From Salvator merianae (taxonomy: Eukaryota; Chordata; Lepidosauria; Squamata; Teiidae): a stretch of 64,000 nucleotides of DNA. Positions within the stretch are counted from its first letter, which is position 1. The number at the start of each line of letters is the position of its first letter. Made by a program: the position numbers and the translations under genes. The stretch covers positions 1,700,388 through 1,764,387 of the forward strand of contig QVOM02000071.1 of NCBI GenBank assembly GCA_003586115.2, given 5' to 3'. Below, piece after piece: positions 26,301 to 41,300 of this stretch. The notes under the pieces were generated by a model that did not search any database, was not told where the DNA came from, and saw nothing but the letters and a program-made list of their open reading frames with translations.

Positions 26301-29300
26301 TCAACTGCATTACTTTAAAATGGCTTGCCTGCCTTATCCAGTAGTTTTGCAGAGCATAAGAAAAGCAACACTAGAAATCAAACTAAGCATCGGGGAAATA
26401 AGCCACAGCTTGTTTATTCATCTCTGAGATGAATAATCTTAATATTGTACATAAATTTGACTTAATGGCAATAAGCAGAAATCTGTACAGATTTCCACTA
26501 AAGCACATGCACTGGTTTGATTCAATCAACCCTTCTTCACACTAAGCTGCTCTTTACCTGCTCAGCATTTAGGAGCATGCTGAATTTGCACAGTTGGTTC
26601 AGATAGTCCAAACAGTAGGCTGTCTGAACTGCAGAGGTGGGAAAATAACTTCTTGGTATAGGATTAGGTTGTACCAAGCTCTCTGTGCATTCCTCAGCTC
26701 TATACACAGCTGAAACAACCTGAACTGAGGCAATTGAAACAAAACAAAACAATCCAGCATATATACCTAAATTCCAGATTTCTCTTACCTAGACTCTTGC
26801 AGGAGTAAATAAATCCAACAGTTCTAAACTGATTGTTAGGCATTACCTGTAGATTTAAAACACTTTGGTGTAGTACTCCATTCTTCGATCAAAACAATAA
26901 TAGTATGAAAAACCTCAGAAAATAAAATGCTGCTTAGTATACCTTAAAGATTCAGACAAAGGTGAAGTTCCATGTTCCTTGCCTGTAACACGAAAGAAAT
27001 GCAATTGACCTCCTTCCCAGTACACCAAAAATGTAACCTGTTTCCTGGATTCAACTGTCTCCCACACATCATTTCGACTGGGATCCATATATTGTGTTAC
27101 ATCCCTAACTGGGTCTTCCATGAGAACTATAAAGGAAAACAATAATATATGTTTTATTCTTTGAATGGCAAAACAAATCTAGGAACAGAACAAGGAGCAA
27201 AGAAAAATGAAAAAGGAGGAAAACTACATCCTTGTGTAACTAATAAAAAAATATAAAATAAAAATGGCTGCAAATGCTCACTTAGTATGTACACACAGGA
27301 GTCAGACACCAGAAGTCTAATTAGTTTATTGAAGTTACCTGATGTGCACAAAGTTGCAAAGTCAGAATGCACAAATTATTTGTCTCATTTATCTATTTCT
27401 GTCCTCACACTCCAAACCATTATCAGCTCCCATTGCCTTAGCAACCAATAACCCTGCTAAGCCTGGCTGTTTGTTTTCCAGTCATTCTCACAAGTCTGAC
27501 AATTATCATCTGACAATAACAATGGGCACTGTAAATTCTACTCCATGTCCACAGATGGAGACTGCAAGTCTAAACATGGCATTTGTTTCTTAAAACTTAG
27601 AGACAATGCTCTTCGAGTCCAGATGAAACTTGTCCTCCAATGGAGGATCGGAGTTCGAGGCCCTTGTCTGCCGTGTAGAGGGCATGAGTGCCCTCTACTG
27701 GCCTCTAGCTCCAGTCAACCTAGCTGTTCGAAAGCAAGTAATTGCAAGTAGATAAATAGGGTGCATCACTTTGTGTGATGCGGAAGATAGATAGATGTAA
27801 GCCTTCAGGCGAAAAATAACCTTGTAAGCCACTTTGAGTCAGCTTCAGCTGAGAAAAGCGGGGTATAAAAACCAAATTCTTCTTCTTCTCCTTCTTCTTC
27901 ATAACTGCCACTGGCAGCACAATATCTAGGAGAGTTGGTGACTGAATCCAAAGAATTTATGTGACCTTTGTTTAATCAAGTTGGTTTTTTAAAATTTTCC
28001 TAGCAATTACAATCTTCCACAGATTGTCATACCAAAGTTCCAAACACCAATCTGTGAGACTTCTGTATGTTTCCCTTCAAAACAACCTGAAAGTGCTTAC
28101 AGTTTCAGAATTCAAAAGGGAATATGACAAGCATCTCTCTCTCTCTTTTTTCTGTCTCTCTCACACACACAAGCACACACCATATTAAGAAGGGAATGAA
28201 CAGTCCAGTGCAACAAGCTATACTCAGCTTGCCATTCAATTAGAATTCAAGTCTAAGAAGTGCTGTATTTAAGGGATGGGTGAAACCAAGCAATGATTCA
28301 AAATGACATTAGAGTCTCTAGATGTCCTTTTCATTCTTCTTTCCACACCTAGGTTGCGTTCCGACATGGCATTTAATCAGTTTACAGGCCGTCTTCAGTT
28401 CCCGCTGGCCCGACGTGATCTTGCCGTTCCGTAGTTTTTCTGGACTAAATTGGCGAAATCCGGACTACTTTGTATTCGGATTTAATGAGTTCTCAAGCCG
28501 TTCCAGATCGCTAGCGGGCTTTACTTTGCAATGTGGGAACGGGGAAGGAGACTATTTGGGAGGGACTGTACTTTTTGGGGGGCGTGCAGAGGGAGGGATC
28601 CCCATTTTGTGCAGTCCAATGACAGACTTTGTGGGTGGACAGGAAGCACAGTAGTTTCCTCTGCCTCCATTATCCCCCCTTCTGTTGCTGCCAGGGGAAA
28701 AGGAACTGTCCTCCTTTTTACTTCGCTAAGCTGCGGTCCTTTCTCTTTCTTTATCCCCTATTCGACACTGCCAGGAAGAAATTAAAGGCTTCCTCCACTT
28801 CCGCCTGCTCTTTAAACCAAAAAAGAAACTGCGCCTGTTTGACGTTGCAGTCCTCTTGCCCCAACAAAGAACCCACTCAAGATGAGTTTTGCCGTCAGCA
28901 GCACACAGCTACAGAATGGGGACACATGCTGCTGCGGATGTCTCGGGGGGAGATGAGGCAGAGTCCATTTGCTGGCAATGAACTACACTATCAAGATAAT
29001 AGAGCCCCCCCCCCACATTCCCTCCCCACGTCTCCCCTTCATCACGGACTTCTCCCTGCTTTGGCGCTACTTTTAAATTGCGTAATTGCACAAAAGTGCA
29101 CTTGCAAGGGAGCAGAAATCCCCATCTGCCGTTTAAGAAGCTTAATTGTGCAATACACAAGGTTTTGAAGTTCTGCTTGTGTAGATAGAGGCTGTAGTGG
29201 GGAGACGGAGCAAATGGCGAATGACTAGTAACGCTGCCAAGTGAATCCATGTTCTGAGGCAGCAGCGGGGACATACGGAGAGCAGAGCTTGACTTTCCCG

Positions 29301-32300
29301 CCCCTGTGACGTCAAGATTTGAATGTTGGGACTGCAGCCAATCATTGACTGCACACGGAGGAGAATTTGACGAGGGGTGGAGGCAGAAAAGGTACTGTTT
29401 CTCTGTGCCAAGCACGGGAAATATCAGCGTGGGAATGAGCAAGTACGAATTGAGTACAGTTATGTGTTAAACTGTAACTGTGGGAACAATCAGAAGATGA
29501 ATTCAGCCCTTGTACTCTTCTGATACGGATTAAATTTACGATGTCGGACCGCGGCCCTATATACCATAATACTGATACAATGTTCACTAGTTATGCATGT
29601 CCATGCATATCTGGACCTGAAAATCTGCACTGCTCTAGATTTAGCCACTGAATTAGGTTGCTCAATTATCCACCCAAGTCCATCGCTATGCCCTATCCTC
29701 ACTGCTCTGAATTAGATCATCTTTTTCCCAGCTCAGTTTTATTTCTGTAATGCATCTCTCTGTGGACTAGTATGATAGTCATTGCAAATACATCAAAGCT
29801 ATGACCTTAACATCAGAAATGCCAGTAAAAATCGTTGCACTAAAAATCACAAGATCCAAGCAGTTATCAGAAGAAGGTATCATGGACAAAGACAAATAAT
29901 AACAGATTTAAGAAGCAAACAGAAGCCTTGATTGATTCAATCCACTTTGGCTATTTTTGCAGGATCTTAGGCTAAACAGGTTGACTTTAGAATTGCTCAA
30001 CTCAGGTTGTACTTGGCTGATGTGAAGTCTTAGGAATGGGGGAAAGGAAGAAGTTCTAAAGGAAAAATAATACAAATTTGACAATCTTTATTGAATACAA
30101 ACAAAATAATAAAAGAAACAATTAAAGACAAAGCCAAGACAAGCAGGCAACTAAAGACCTTTTCAATACAGCCAAAAGTGTAAAGGAGTAATGGGTTAAT
30201 AACTCTGGCAATTCGGCTTGGCAAAAAGTGTCAAAAGGACAAAGTTACGGATGTGTATACACAGAAGCAGTCACGTGCATAGTGGCAGTCATCTCTTAAG
30301 CTGCTCATAACTCTGGGATTTTTCAAAACAATTAAATGTATTAAAAGTCAAGGTAAGCCTCATGATCTTCACTTCTCCTAATATATCAAGTCCTCCTGCT
30401 TTTAAAATGTTTTCTGGGTCGAAACCAGCGAGGAATAATAAAACAAAGCTGCACTGAGAGAACCCATATCGGCCGGATAAGCAACTGTCAGTAGCAATGG
30501 TGGGCAGGAAATTGTGACAGAATGACAACTCTCATTATGTTGAGCATCAAGAAAATAATTCCACCCAGCTAGATTATAAACTTGAGGACTTGAAATCATC
30601 CCTACTAGCTCAATGGAAAGAATCCTTTACATCAGTTCAATCTGTCTTACACAATGAGGTCTTTCACGGAGAGCCATAAAGAAACATAACACACTGCCTT
30701 CAAAGCCATTGACAGGCTGCTGTCAACTCTGCAAAAATTAAAAACATACAATCAGAGCTTGCAAATGTGACAAATCAGATCACTGATTTGTAAAACTGCC
30801 TTTGAAGAGGACAGATTCGTCTTTACAGTTTGAATGAATCATCATAAAGAACTAGTATGCTTAAACTGTCACTTTAAAGGTTTATGGAGCCCTTTGCAGA
30901 TGTTCCTTTTATGGAGTGTCACATTGTCAGGGCTCACAATAGCCTGGTCCCTCAGCCAGATGCTTTTCAAAGACTCAGAGATGCGATTATTGGCTTTGAT
31001 CACTATTCAATTAAAACAAAATTTTTCCAAGGTCTCTGCTTTAAGCAAACCTGCAATATAATGGAAATAGAGCATATGTGAAGCAAAAATTGGGTCTCAG
31101 AGACATCAAGCAGTGCAAAAAACTAAGTAATTTGACAGAGACTTCGTACAGAGCAAATATTTGTTTCTGCTGGGGATTCCCTTGTGAGATCATTGTCCAT
31201 CAACATGGAAAAAGTGAGAACTTCTACCACACAACAAGCAGAGGACATGGTCAAATCTTTAAACCTCTAACTCCAACATAGAAATAATCCTGTGGAAGTG
31301 GCTGCCTCTTCAGTGGATACTCAAATCACACAGGTTTGGGAGAAAAAGGAGCAACAGCAGGAAAGACACCCACACTGTAATTAAAAATTGAACATAAACT
31401 CTTTTGGCACTCTGAAAGAAGAAACTAATTAGGTAAGTTATACGAAAGTGCAGACTCTGATACAAAAGACATAATAATTCATGTGCAGTTGGAGGACTTT
31501 AGTAGTACATGGAAAAAAGAGAAAAGGCAGAGATTACTTCACAGCTGTTGAAATTACATGGAGGGCCCCCTCCTCCTTTTTAAACCATCACCTAACTGCC
31601 TGGTTCCCTCACTTGTCCTTCCTTTAGCTTATGTTCCTCTTGCCCCCACTCCTGAACATTTGAATATTAATTTATTTATTGGATAGTGGTGTTCTTCTTT
31701 TTATTGGTTGAAATGTTTACTTGCACTTTATCTTTCTTATTATATATCCCTGTTATTATTAAGTATGCTGTCTACATTTTTAATAATAAAGAGAGCAAAG
31801 TAAAGGGGAGGAAAGTAAATATAAGAATGAAATAAGGGAAAGAGGTATATAATGAATTCCATTTGGGTAAAGAATAATCAATATATTCTTTTTTAAATAC
31901 AAGAACATTAAGTTTGTATGCATAAAAGAATTATGGGATAAAGGGAGGTAAGTCTACAAACAGAAGAGAAGTTAATAGACTACAGCAGAGAATGAAAACA
32001 GCCAACAGGAGTAAGAAGAAAAATTAATTCATAGTTAACAAGAGTTCTATGGGAAGAAAGGGGGAAAGAACAGTAAAAATAGAAATGTAAAACAATTGGG
32101 GACGGGAGTGATTGCTTGAATGAAATAAGTGGGTGGGGTATAAACTTGATTTTAACTGATTAATGAATTGTTAATATACTTCATTTGCAAAGACATATGA
32201 CAAGAGCAGGCAATAGTTAAAAATAAAATGGAGGAGAGGTTACGCATGTACACGCACTTACACACATAAACAAGCAAAAACCAAAAGAGGGGAAATGACA

Positions 32301-35300
32301 AAGGACAGAAAAGCGTTAATGACTTATCTTACTGTTGGAACTATATTAAATATGAAAGTACACAACTATACCCAAAGGAAGAGGTGTCGGAATAAGCATC
32401 TTTAGTTTAACTGCAGACCTTAGTTTTGCTTATTTGGAGAGTAGCAGTTACTACTGAAGTCCCTAGCTAGTAATGGGGATTTTCCTTACAAACAGGTTTG
32501 TTGTACAGAGGTTCATCTGTGTTTTTATTGTTGCAGTTCAGCTAGGTCTAGCTAATGATACAGGTTCTAGAATCAGTTATCATCTCTTATGTGGTGACTT
32601 TTTGATTTGCTATCTCTATGATTCTTGATAATATTCAAAGTAATGCTGAGGAACTTAAAGATAAATAATGCATGTAAAAATATGCAATGTCTATGATTAA
32701 AGCGATATTCCTTAATGTGAAGAGAATAAAGTGGTAAGAAGGAAAATAATTGAAAGGTACCTGCTCTAAGCATATATATTAATGATTCAGGAAATGCACA
32801 AATCCAGGTGCCACAAAGGAAATTTATTTACACACCCTGAATTAAAAAAATAACATTCATCACTAGGCATCTCAAAATCCAGGTGGGTGTCCATAATATG
32901 TGAAAAGGATCTGTGAAAAGGATCTGGGTGTACCAGTAGATCATAGATTAAACATGAGTCAACAGTGTGATGCAGCTGCAAAAAAGGCAAACACCATCCT
33001 GGGCTGTATCAAAATGAGTATAGAGTCTAGACCACGAGAAGTAACTGTCCCACTTTACTCTTCCTTGGTCAGACCTCATCTGGAGTATTGTGTCCAGTTC
33101 TGGGCACCCCAGTTTAAAAAAGACATTGACAAACTGGAACAAGTTCAGAGAAGGGCGACCAAAATGGTGAGTGGTCTGCAAACCATGTCCTACGAGGAAC
33201 GGTTAAAGGACCTAGGAATGTTTAGCCTGCAGAAGAGAAGACTGAGAGGAGATATGATAGCTGTTTTCAAGTATTTTTTTTTCTGTTTTGAAGGATTGGC
33301 CCTATTCTCAGTTGCACAAGAAGGAAGGACTAGAAACAATGGGATGAAACTTCAAGGGAGTAGATACAGGCTAGATATTAGGAAAAACTTTCTGACCGTA
33401 AGGGCAATCAGTCACTGGAACAGGTTACCACAGGAGGTGGTGGGCTCTCCTTCGCTGGAGATCTTCAAGGAAAGGCTGGACAGATATCTGTCTGGGATGC
33501 TTTAGTGAATCCTGCATTGAGCAGGGGGTTGGACTCGATGACCCTGGAGGTCCCTTCCAACTCTACGATTCTATGATTCTATAATACTTCACTCATCTTT
33601 TAAAACAGTAGAAATTAAAATAGACCCTTGCAGTCATCATGTGCTTCTTAATAGTATTCTATGTAACTTCCCCTCATCAACTTCTGTACCAAATTCAGGG
33701 CAAAAGGCTTTTCTGCGTAATACCCTTTCACTTCTCTCTACTTTTGCTACAGGAGAAATATTGCTTGGAGAAGTTGTGAACACATTAATGCATTTGGAAC
33801 TAGACAGAGTGGCTTTCCATCAAACTAAAATGACAAAGATCAAACCCGCTATCATTGTCCCTATTGTTAATGGATTCAATTTAATTAATAAACACAGTTA
33901 CTGTAACAAAAATAGTACGGAATACTCCTTTTATTTACAAATACATAACTCATGGTCACACGCAGATTATATTTTTGTTTCAAAAAAATTGGCTCAACAG
34001 CGCTTGAAATTAGTCCCATAACTTTCTGATCATAGCTTTGTTAAGAATTCCTGATCTAAAGCCTTGTCCAATCTGGAGGATGAACCCAAGCCTTTTGACT
34101 AAGCAATCTGTAATCCAGGCAATTCAACAAGAGTTGCAACAGTCTTTCCAACATAACTCATTACCTGAAATTACTGAAACACTTTGATGGGAGGCCATGA
34201 AACCTCTTCTGAGAGGAACTTTTATTTCCCAAAATCACTGGTTAAAAAAAAAAATCATCAGTAAAAAAAAAAAAAAAAGTAGCAGTTCAAAGCTACTGGC
34301 TTCACAGCTCAAAAAGTGGAACCAAAAAAACTTTGGTTTGGGAATAATGATGAAGACATAGCTGAGAGTTTCAAACAATTTTATTCCTCTCTTTACTCTG
34401 CCCACTCTAACCCAGATGAAACCGAAACACACATTAAGGCAGCTAAGTTACCAACTCTTACGCCTGAACTGCAGCAAATATTAAGTTCACCTATAAGCCC
34501 TACTAAAATATCTCAAAGCATCTTAAAAAAAAAAGACACCAGGGCTAGATGGCCTACCCTAATCATTTAATTAAAAATTTACAGGGTTTCTTATTCCTCA
34601 TACGGTCTCATTTAATGTTATTATGACTGGAAAAATCATGGGACCAGTCATATATTCTGCTCTGACACAAACCTGGCAAACCAACTAAAACCATGGATTC
34701 CTACTGTCCAATTGCATTGATTAATCAAGATTGCAAAATATTTATTACTATTTTATTTAACAGAATAAACTCATTTGTATCGCAGATTGTAGGAAAAGAA
34801 CCATTTCACTTTATGCCGGGTAAACTAATTTCAGATTCAATGTGAACAACTTTTAATACCATTTATCACAGTAAACAGAAAAAAACTTTCTCTGGCAATA
34901 TTTTTTTGACATCTTCATGTAATCCCAGACAGACTTGATGATGTTGAGATCAGGGCTCTGTGGGGACCATATAATCACTTCCAGGGCTCCTTGTTCTTCT
35001 TTACGCTGAAGATAGTTCTTAATGACATTGGCTGTATGTTTGGAGTCATTGTCCTGCTGCAGAATAAATTTGGAGCCAATCAGATGCCTCTGTGATGCCT
35101 CGTTGGTCAAGCCGGCTGCAGGGAATACCTCCTCCAGAGCCTGAATCAAGCGAAGGGGAGGATGACCCTCCTCCAGAGTTCGAAGCAAGTGAAGGGGAGG
35201 ATGAGGGGGTGAATGAGGCGGCTGTGTTGGCAGACGCAGCTGAGAATGCTGTGGCTGGGAGTGATCTGGACGTGGACTCACCTCCTCCTTCACATGCGCA

Positions 35301-38300
35301 GTTTCAGGCAGAAAAGGAGAGGGAGAGACGCCAGACCCGTTCATATAGGGCTCGGAGAGCCCCATCCTTGAACTCACAGGTGTCTCACAGCGTTATTTAA
35401 ATCTGTGCTGCTCAGTGCATAACTAAGGAAGAAACCTTGTTATTCTGCCGAGAAATTCTTGTTGTCTGTGCCTGTTTGAATTCCTGACCGATCTACCAGC
35501 TTCGACAAAGGACTGTTTGATAAAGTTTCTGCCTCTTCCCTTCGGACACTTCAGCTTGGCTGTGTGAGCTACTTAGCTTGCTGATTCGGACGCCTGCCTG
35601 GGACATTACAGCCTCCCTGATTGTATTGCATGATGGATAAGTATCTGCCTGTACTTCTCAGCATTGAGGACATTAATCCTGATGAAAGCCCGAACTCCAT
35701 TTGCTGAAATACAGTCCCAGCCTTGCAAGGAACCTCCATCATGCTTCATTGTTGCCTGCAGACACTCATTATTGTACTGCTGTCCGGTCCTTTGGCAAAC
35801 AAGCTGCCTTCTGTTACAGTCAGATATTTCAAAGTTTGACTCATCAGTCCAATCCTGTTGCCATTTTTCTGCTGCCCAGTTCCTATGTTTTCGTGTATAA
35901 TTGAGTCACTTGGTCTTCTTTTCACATCAAAGATATGGCTTTTTGGACACAATTCTTCCATGAAGACCATTTCTGGCCCATCTCTCACTGCTTTCTGCTG
36001 GTTGGGCTGATGGCACTGATTTCAAAGGGTAGTAAGCACTGCTGCACTAAGTTTCGTGGGCCGACCACTGCGTCTACGGTCCTCAGTGTTGCCTGTTTCT
36101 TTGTGCTTCTTCAAAAGAACTTGAACGACATATCTGGAAAACCCAGTGTGCTTTGAAATCTTTGCCTGAAAAGGACCTTGCTGATGCAGTATAATTACCT
36201 GGTGTCTTGTTGCTATGCTCAGTTTTGCCATGGTATATGAACTGTGACATGAAACTGTCTTCCACAACCTCACCTTTGTAGCAACGTTTGGCTGTTCCTC
36301 ACCCAGTTTTAAGCCTCCGAAACAGCTGTTTGTTTCAGTTAATGGCTGTGTTTCATCCTACATATGAAAATGATGATCATTATCACCTGTTTGGTACAAC
36401 TGGTTAATCATATACCTGACTATAATCCTACAAAATCCCTGACTTTGTGCAAGTGTACCCAGCAGAACTGGTGCTGTTTTGAAGGGAAAGGGTGTTCACA
36501 CAATATTGATTTGATTTAGCTTTCCCTTTTATTCATTCACTCTACATTTTGTTAATTGATAAAAAATAAACTATTAACACTTCTATTTTTGAAAGCATTC
36601 TTCCTTTGCAGCATTTTTCCACACCTGCCTAGAACTTTTGAACAATACTGTAAATCTCTAAAAGTAATTAAAGTTTGAAAATAAAAAGGACAAGGTTACA
36701 ATTGACTTTAATGGCTAAATTTATTTTGGTAGGACAAATGGATTTTGCTAGTAACAATATAGTGAGCACTCTGCAGGCAGTTTACTCATGCAGACAGAGC
36801 ACAGTTAAAAGCTATAGTGATGTTCCTTCATGGATTGCTTGTGTTTAAGCATCTAAGGGATTGTAAAAATGTTTCTAAACTGATCCCATGCTTGGTGATG
36901 CACTTTGCCCAACTTGACCAATTAGATCTTCCTAAAGGACTCTCTATATTGGCTCCAGATCTGAGATGTTGATGCTGAGACCACCCCATCTGATCATACA
37001 TTCTGCCCACGCCACTGGCTAGTTAGGCAGGGGCAACAGAAAAGTTTCTCACCATCAGTCTTCTCCTCTTTAAGTCTTTGTTAGGCTACAGAGGGGAATG
37101 AAAACGCAGAGAAACAAAAGAAAAATGGAGGCTTTTTGGTCAGAGCCATGGAGGGCACCACTACAGATAACTGGATTTATCCACAGTACATGCCCAAGGA
37201 TGGGCAAGCCAACACTCAGAAGTCATTTACCACAGGCAGTGATCCTTCTCAAGTGAATTCAAATCAAATTTATAAAATTTAAAATCTGTTACAACAGAGG
37301 GAACATAATAAAAGGTGGAACAATAAAAGCTAACAGTTTCATAATTGTCATCTGGTCTTTATGGCTGCTGAAAGAAATTTGGCCATGGCTAAAGTTATAG
37401 TGAAGTTTACATCTTCTAATAGAAACTTGACCATAACATTGCTGGATTTCCCCCAAAGATGTTGATTGATAGGTAGGATTAGTCTGTCACACACTGTTGT
37501 AAACAGAGCATTTCAAAAGAACATGTCCAGTGAATTCAGGTTCCTGTTTACATGGACAGACTTCTAAATTAACAGGGATGCCTTCATATCTCCCAAAAGA
37601 TATGTTCCAAATGCATTCAGTTAGAGCAGGATGCAAAAATGATCTTTGTAAGAAGCATTGAGCCTCTCCAGTTTCAGCAGAAAGCTAGTGAGAAAAGCAA
37701 TGATCTTCAGAGGACCCAAGACTTCTTCATTTCAGCAAGGAAGGACAAAGAGGCAAAGAAGGCAATGAGTTTCCTCACTTCTCCAGATCACAGGCTAACA
37801 CTGGTGTGGTGTGGAAGCAAGACAGAGAGTATGCTCAAGGCTCTGATAATTCAACAAAGATCCAGATGTTTCAGCAGCGAGTGATGTTCAGTGTAGTTAA
37901 GAGGCAAGATCACCACCTCTGTGAAGTTCAGCTCAGTGTAGTAAGGGGAAAGGCACCTAATGAATGGGGCAAAACTTGGGGGGGTTATATTTTTGGGGGC
38001 TAAACTGAAAGAGAAACAAGAAGAGGATTGGCTGAAAAATGGATAAAAAATATAAGCACTGGCTACAGATCAAATTTAAAACTGATTAGCTGAGGATACA
38101 ATACAGAGGTTTGGCAATGAGGGTGGAGACATAAGTTTAGGAAATGTCATGTAGATGGTTGTTTATTACAAGGAAGGAAACATGCAAATGGAGATGACAG
38201 TAAGATAATCAGTTGACCAATCACTGGAGATGGCACTGACCAAGCTAAAACAATGCAGCCATTTCATTTATACTCCAAGATATGATACCAGGCTGGCCCA

Positions 38301-41300
38301 GATGTGTACTTTAATATAGCAGCTATCTGACTGAGTTAAAAATAGAATCAAGCTTCCAAGCTAGACAAAGGTTTGACTTAGATTGACATTGCTTGCTACT
38401 GTTGACTGCTCTGAGGCATTTTCTGTTTACAGCAACTTTGCTCTTCTTCTGAGTGAAGTCTGAAGCAACCGGAGAGAAGGGCAGAAACCCATTTTTAAAA
38501 TGACAAGTGTATTCTTGTAAGCAGAGAACGTGGTTTCCAAGGCACAAGACTTCCCAAGGTTTCTCTGCATCCATACAACCTTAATGCTTCGAGTCCAGTG
38601 AGTCTTGCTGTTGCATGTACACAATCTGCCGTACACACATCTTTATGTAACATCAGTAACAATTATTTGATCTTATAGCAGAGCATACAGTGGAGACCTG
38701 CCTTGGAGCTGGAACAGCATATGGATCAGGGATTTAGCAGGACAACCTTCCTTCAACCTTCTACCCTGCCTTCCTCTGCATATGGCAAGAGGTCAGACCA
38801 ATAGCCCTGCAGGTGGTTTACATAACACCTGGTGTATTGCTAGGCCATCTGGTTCACCTGCTTGGTTTGCCCATCCATTTCTTGGTGGTGCAGAGATGAC
38901 AATTCAGGGGTGATATCCAGTAATCTTAGGAAAGCCTGCCAAAATTGTGAGGTAAATTAGACTCCACAATTACTTATGATCTTGGTAGTAATTCTATGCT
39001 GTTTGTAAATGTGTTTAATGAATACGTGAACTAACTTAGTCTTTGATGGAATGGTCTTACATGGCACAAAATGGGTTTGTTTAGAGAACATGTCCATGAT
39101 GACCCAGATAACTGTGTTCCCTTTAGTCTCTGGCAACTCTAATATAAAATGCATACCAATAGTCTTCCAGGGTCTGATAGGTGTCATGAGGAGTCCCCTA
39201 GGCTTCTCTGTTTGACATTCGGTTATGGCACACATGGGACAAGTTTTGACATAGCTCTCAATCTCCCTTCTTGTGGCTGCCACCAAAACTCCATGCCAAA
39301 TGCAAGGTTTTAACAAATCTGAAGTACCCTGCCAAATGCATGTCATGACATGCTGTATTACTTTTCCTCTTAGTGCTTCGGGTACATATAACTGCTCTCC
39401 CTTATATGTTAAGGCCTTGGTTTTTGGTGAGCACTGCCCTGGGAGTTTGGAATCAAGTATCAATTGCTAAGAGCTCCCTTTAAATCAAGCTGGTTTGCCA
39501 GAACTTTCTTAGTCCCCCTCATGTCTGCTGCTTTAGTTTCACTCCTTCAACCCTATCTGTTGTGCTGTAAACAAAATGTCAACTACCTCATCTGCCTTGC
39601 TGTTATGCTGAGGTAGCCTTGAAAGTGCATCAGCCAGGGAGTTAATATTCCTTGACCAATACTGGAACTGAAAATTAAACTTGCCAAGGGGCCAGAGCAT
39701 GGTAGATGGCAGCTACCTTTTTCTCCCATATTGGCCAGTTGCATTCCTTGGCCATAAATTTTCAAGAGAGATAGTCCCTGTGCCTAAATTTTTCATCTTC
39801 ACCCCTTTAAAGTAGCCATGTTACTGGCATCCAGTTGTACCTCATATAAAAAGATGCTTAAGACTCTCAAACGCTTCCTTGCACTCCATAGTCCAATGCA
39901 ACGTAGCATCAGGTTGCACCACTTCCTTCCCCCCAGCTTCCCTTCTGTTTTGAGCAAGTCAGTAAATGGCAGAGCAATTTGTGCAAACTGAGGAATAAAC
40001 CGGCGATAAAATTTAGCAAAACCAAGGAAACCCTGCAATTGCTTTCTTGTCTGGATAACTTCCCACTCCATAGCATCTTTAACCTTTAACCTTAGCAGGG
40101 TCCATTTCAATGCCTTCTGTTGAGATCCAATAGCCCAAGTAATCTAGTTTCTGTTTGAAAAACTCACATTTGGAAAGTTTAATGTAGAGGTAGTTATCTA
40201 ACAACTTCTGCAAGAATCTTCTGACCAATGCAACAAGTGATTCTTTATCCTTAATGTAAATCAAAACATCATCAAGATTCAGTACCATCCCCTTGTACAG
40301 AACCTTCCTCAAAACTTCATTAACGAGATGCATAAAGATTCCCAGGCTCAGCCAAACTAAATGGCATCACACAATATTCAAAAGCCCCATAAGGGGTATT
40401 AAAAACCTTCATTCCCTTCATGGATATGAATACAAGTCTAGCCATATAAATATTTGTCCTTTTAACAATACCCCTAACAAAACCACAGTTATTAGCAACA
40501 GATAACAATTATTCACATAAATAACATTGAGACTGTGGTAATCAGTGCACAATCTTGAAGTACCATCTTTTTATTTCCTGAACACAGGAGCTGCCATAGG
40601 GGAGTTTGCAGACGTAACGAAACCTCTTTTTAAGTTTTTACTAATGAAGTCTTCTAGGGTCGGCATCTCTAACTGGGTCATTTGATATAGCAGCTTTCCC
40701 ACTGGCGCCATTTCCATTGTATAGTCAATACTGCAGTGAGGAGGAATTATGTCAGATTTTTTTCTCAAAAACTTCTCTCTAGTCCTTGTACACTTCAGGA
40801 ATTTCTCCCTCCTGCTCACCGACTGCAGTCCCTGGAATCATTATATTTACATTTAACCCACCATGCAGTCTCCACACAGTTCCCTTGAGTGTGATATTTG
40901 TAGTTCTTTATAGTGAAATTCAATGTTCCTTTACTCCAGTCTATGTCAGGATGATGGCCCTGGAGCCAATCCAAACCCAGAATGATCAAATGAGCTGCTG
41001 TGGGAACTATTCTGAAGCGTTTGTGTTTCCAATGGTTGTCCATTTGCAACATTACAAGCTTAATCTGCTGGGCAGTCGGTTCCCCTTCCATGGAGTGCCC
41101 ATCCATTTGAATGAAAGGCACTGGTCTAGCCAAAATCTCTACCTTCAGCCCCAGCCCATTTACAACTGTAGGATGGATGAGGTATCTTGTACATCTGGAA
41201 TCTATTAACCCTGTGGTGTTCTTTAATTGTACTCTAACTAATGAAGGGATGGCCTGATCACCCACTCTCACTACTGTGTGCCTTACTCGTTTCCCTGCCC

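Noticed and set aside
28322..29442. Frames of up to 179 codons on both strands
   Set aside because: They lie inside the CpG-rich Harbinger-like element, where high GC reduces stop codons; no transposase or other motif is present.
35092..35400. Acidic 102-codon frame that looks like a gene fragment
   Set aside because: It lies wholly inside a solo LTR with exact target duplications and has its repeat units as coding blocks by chance.
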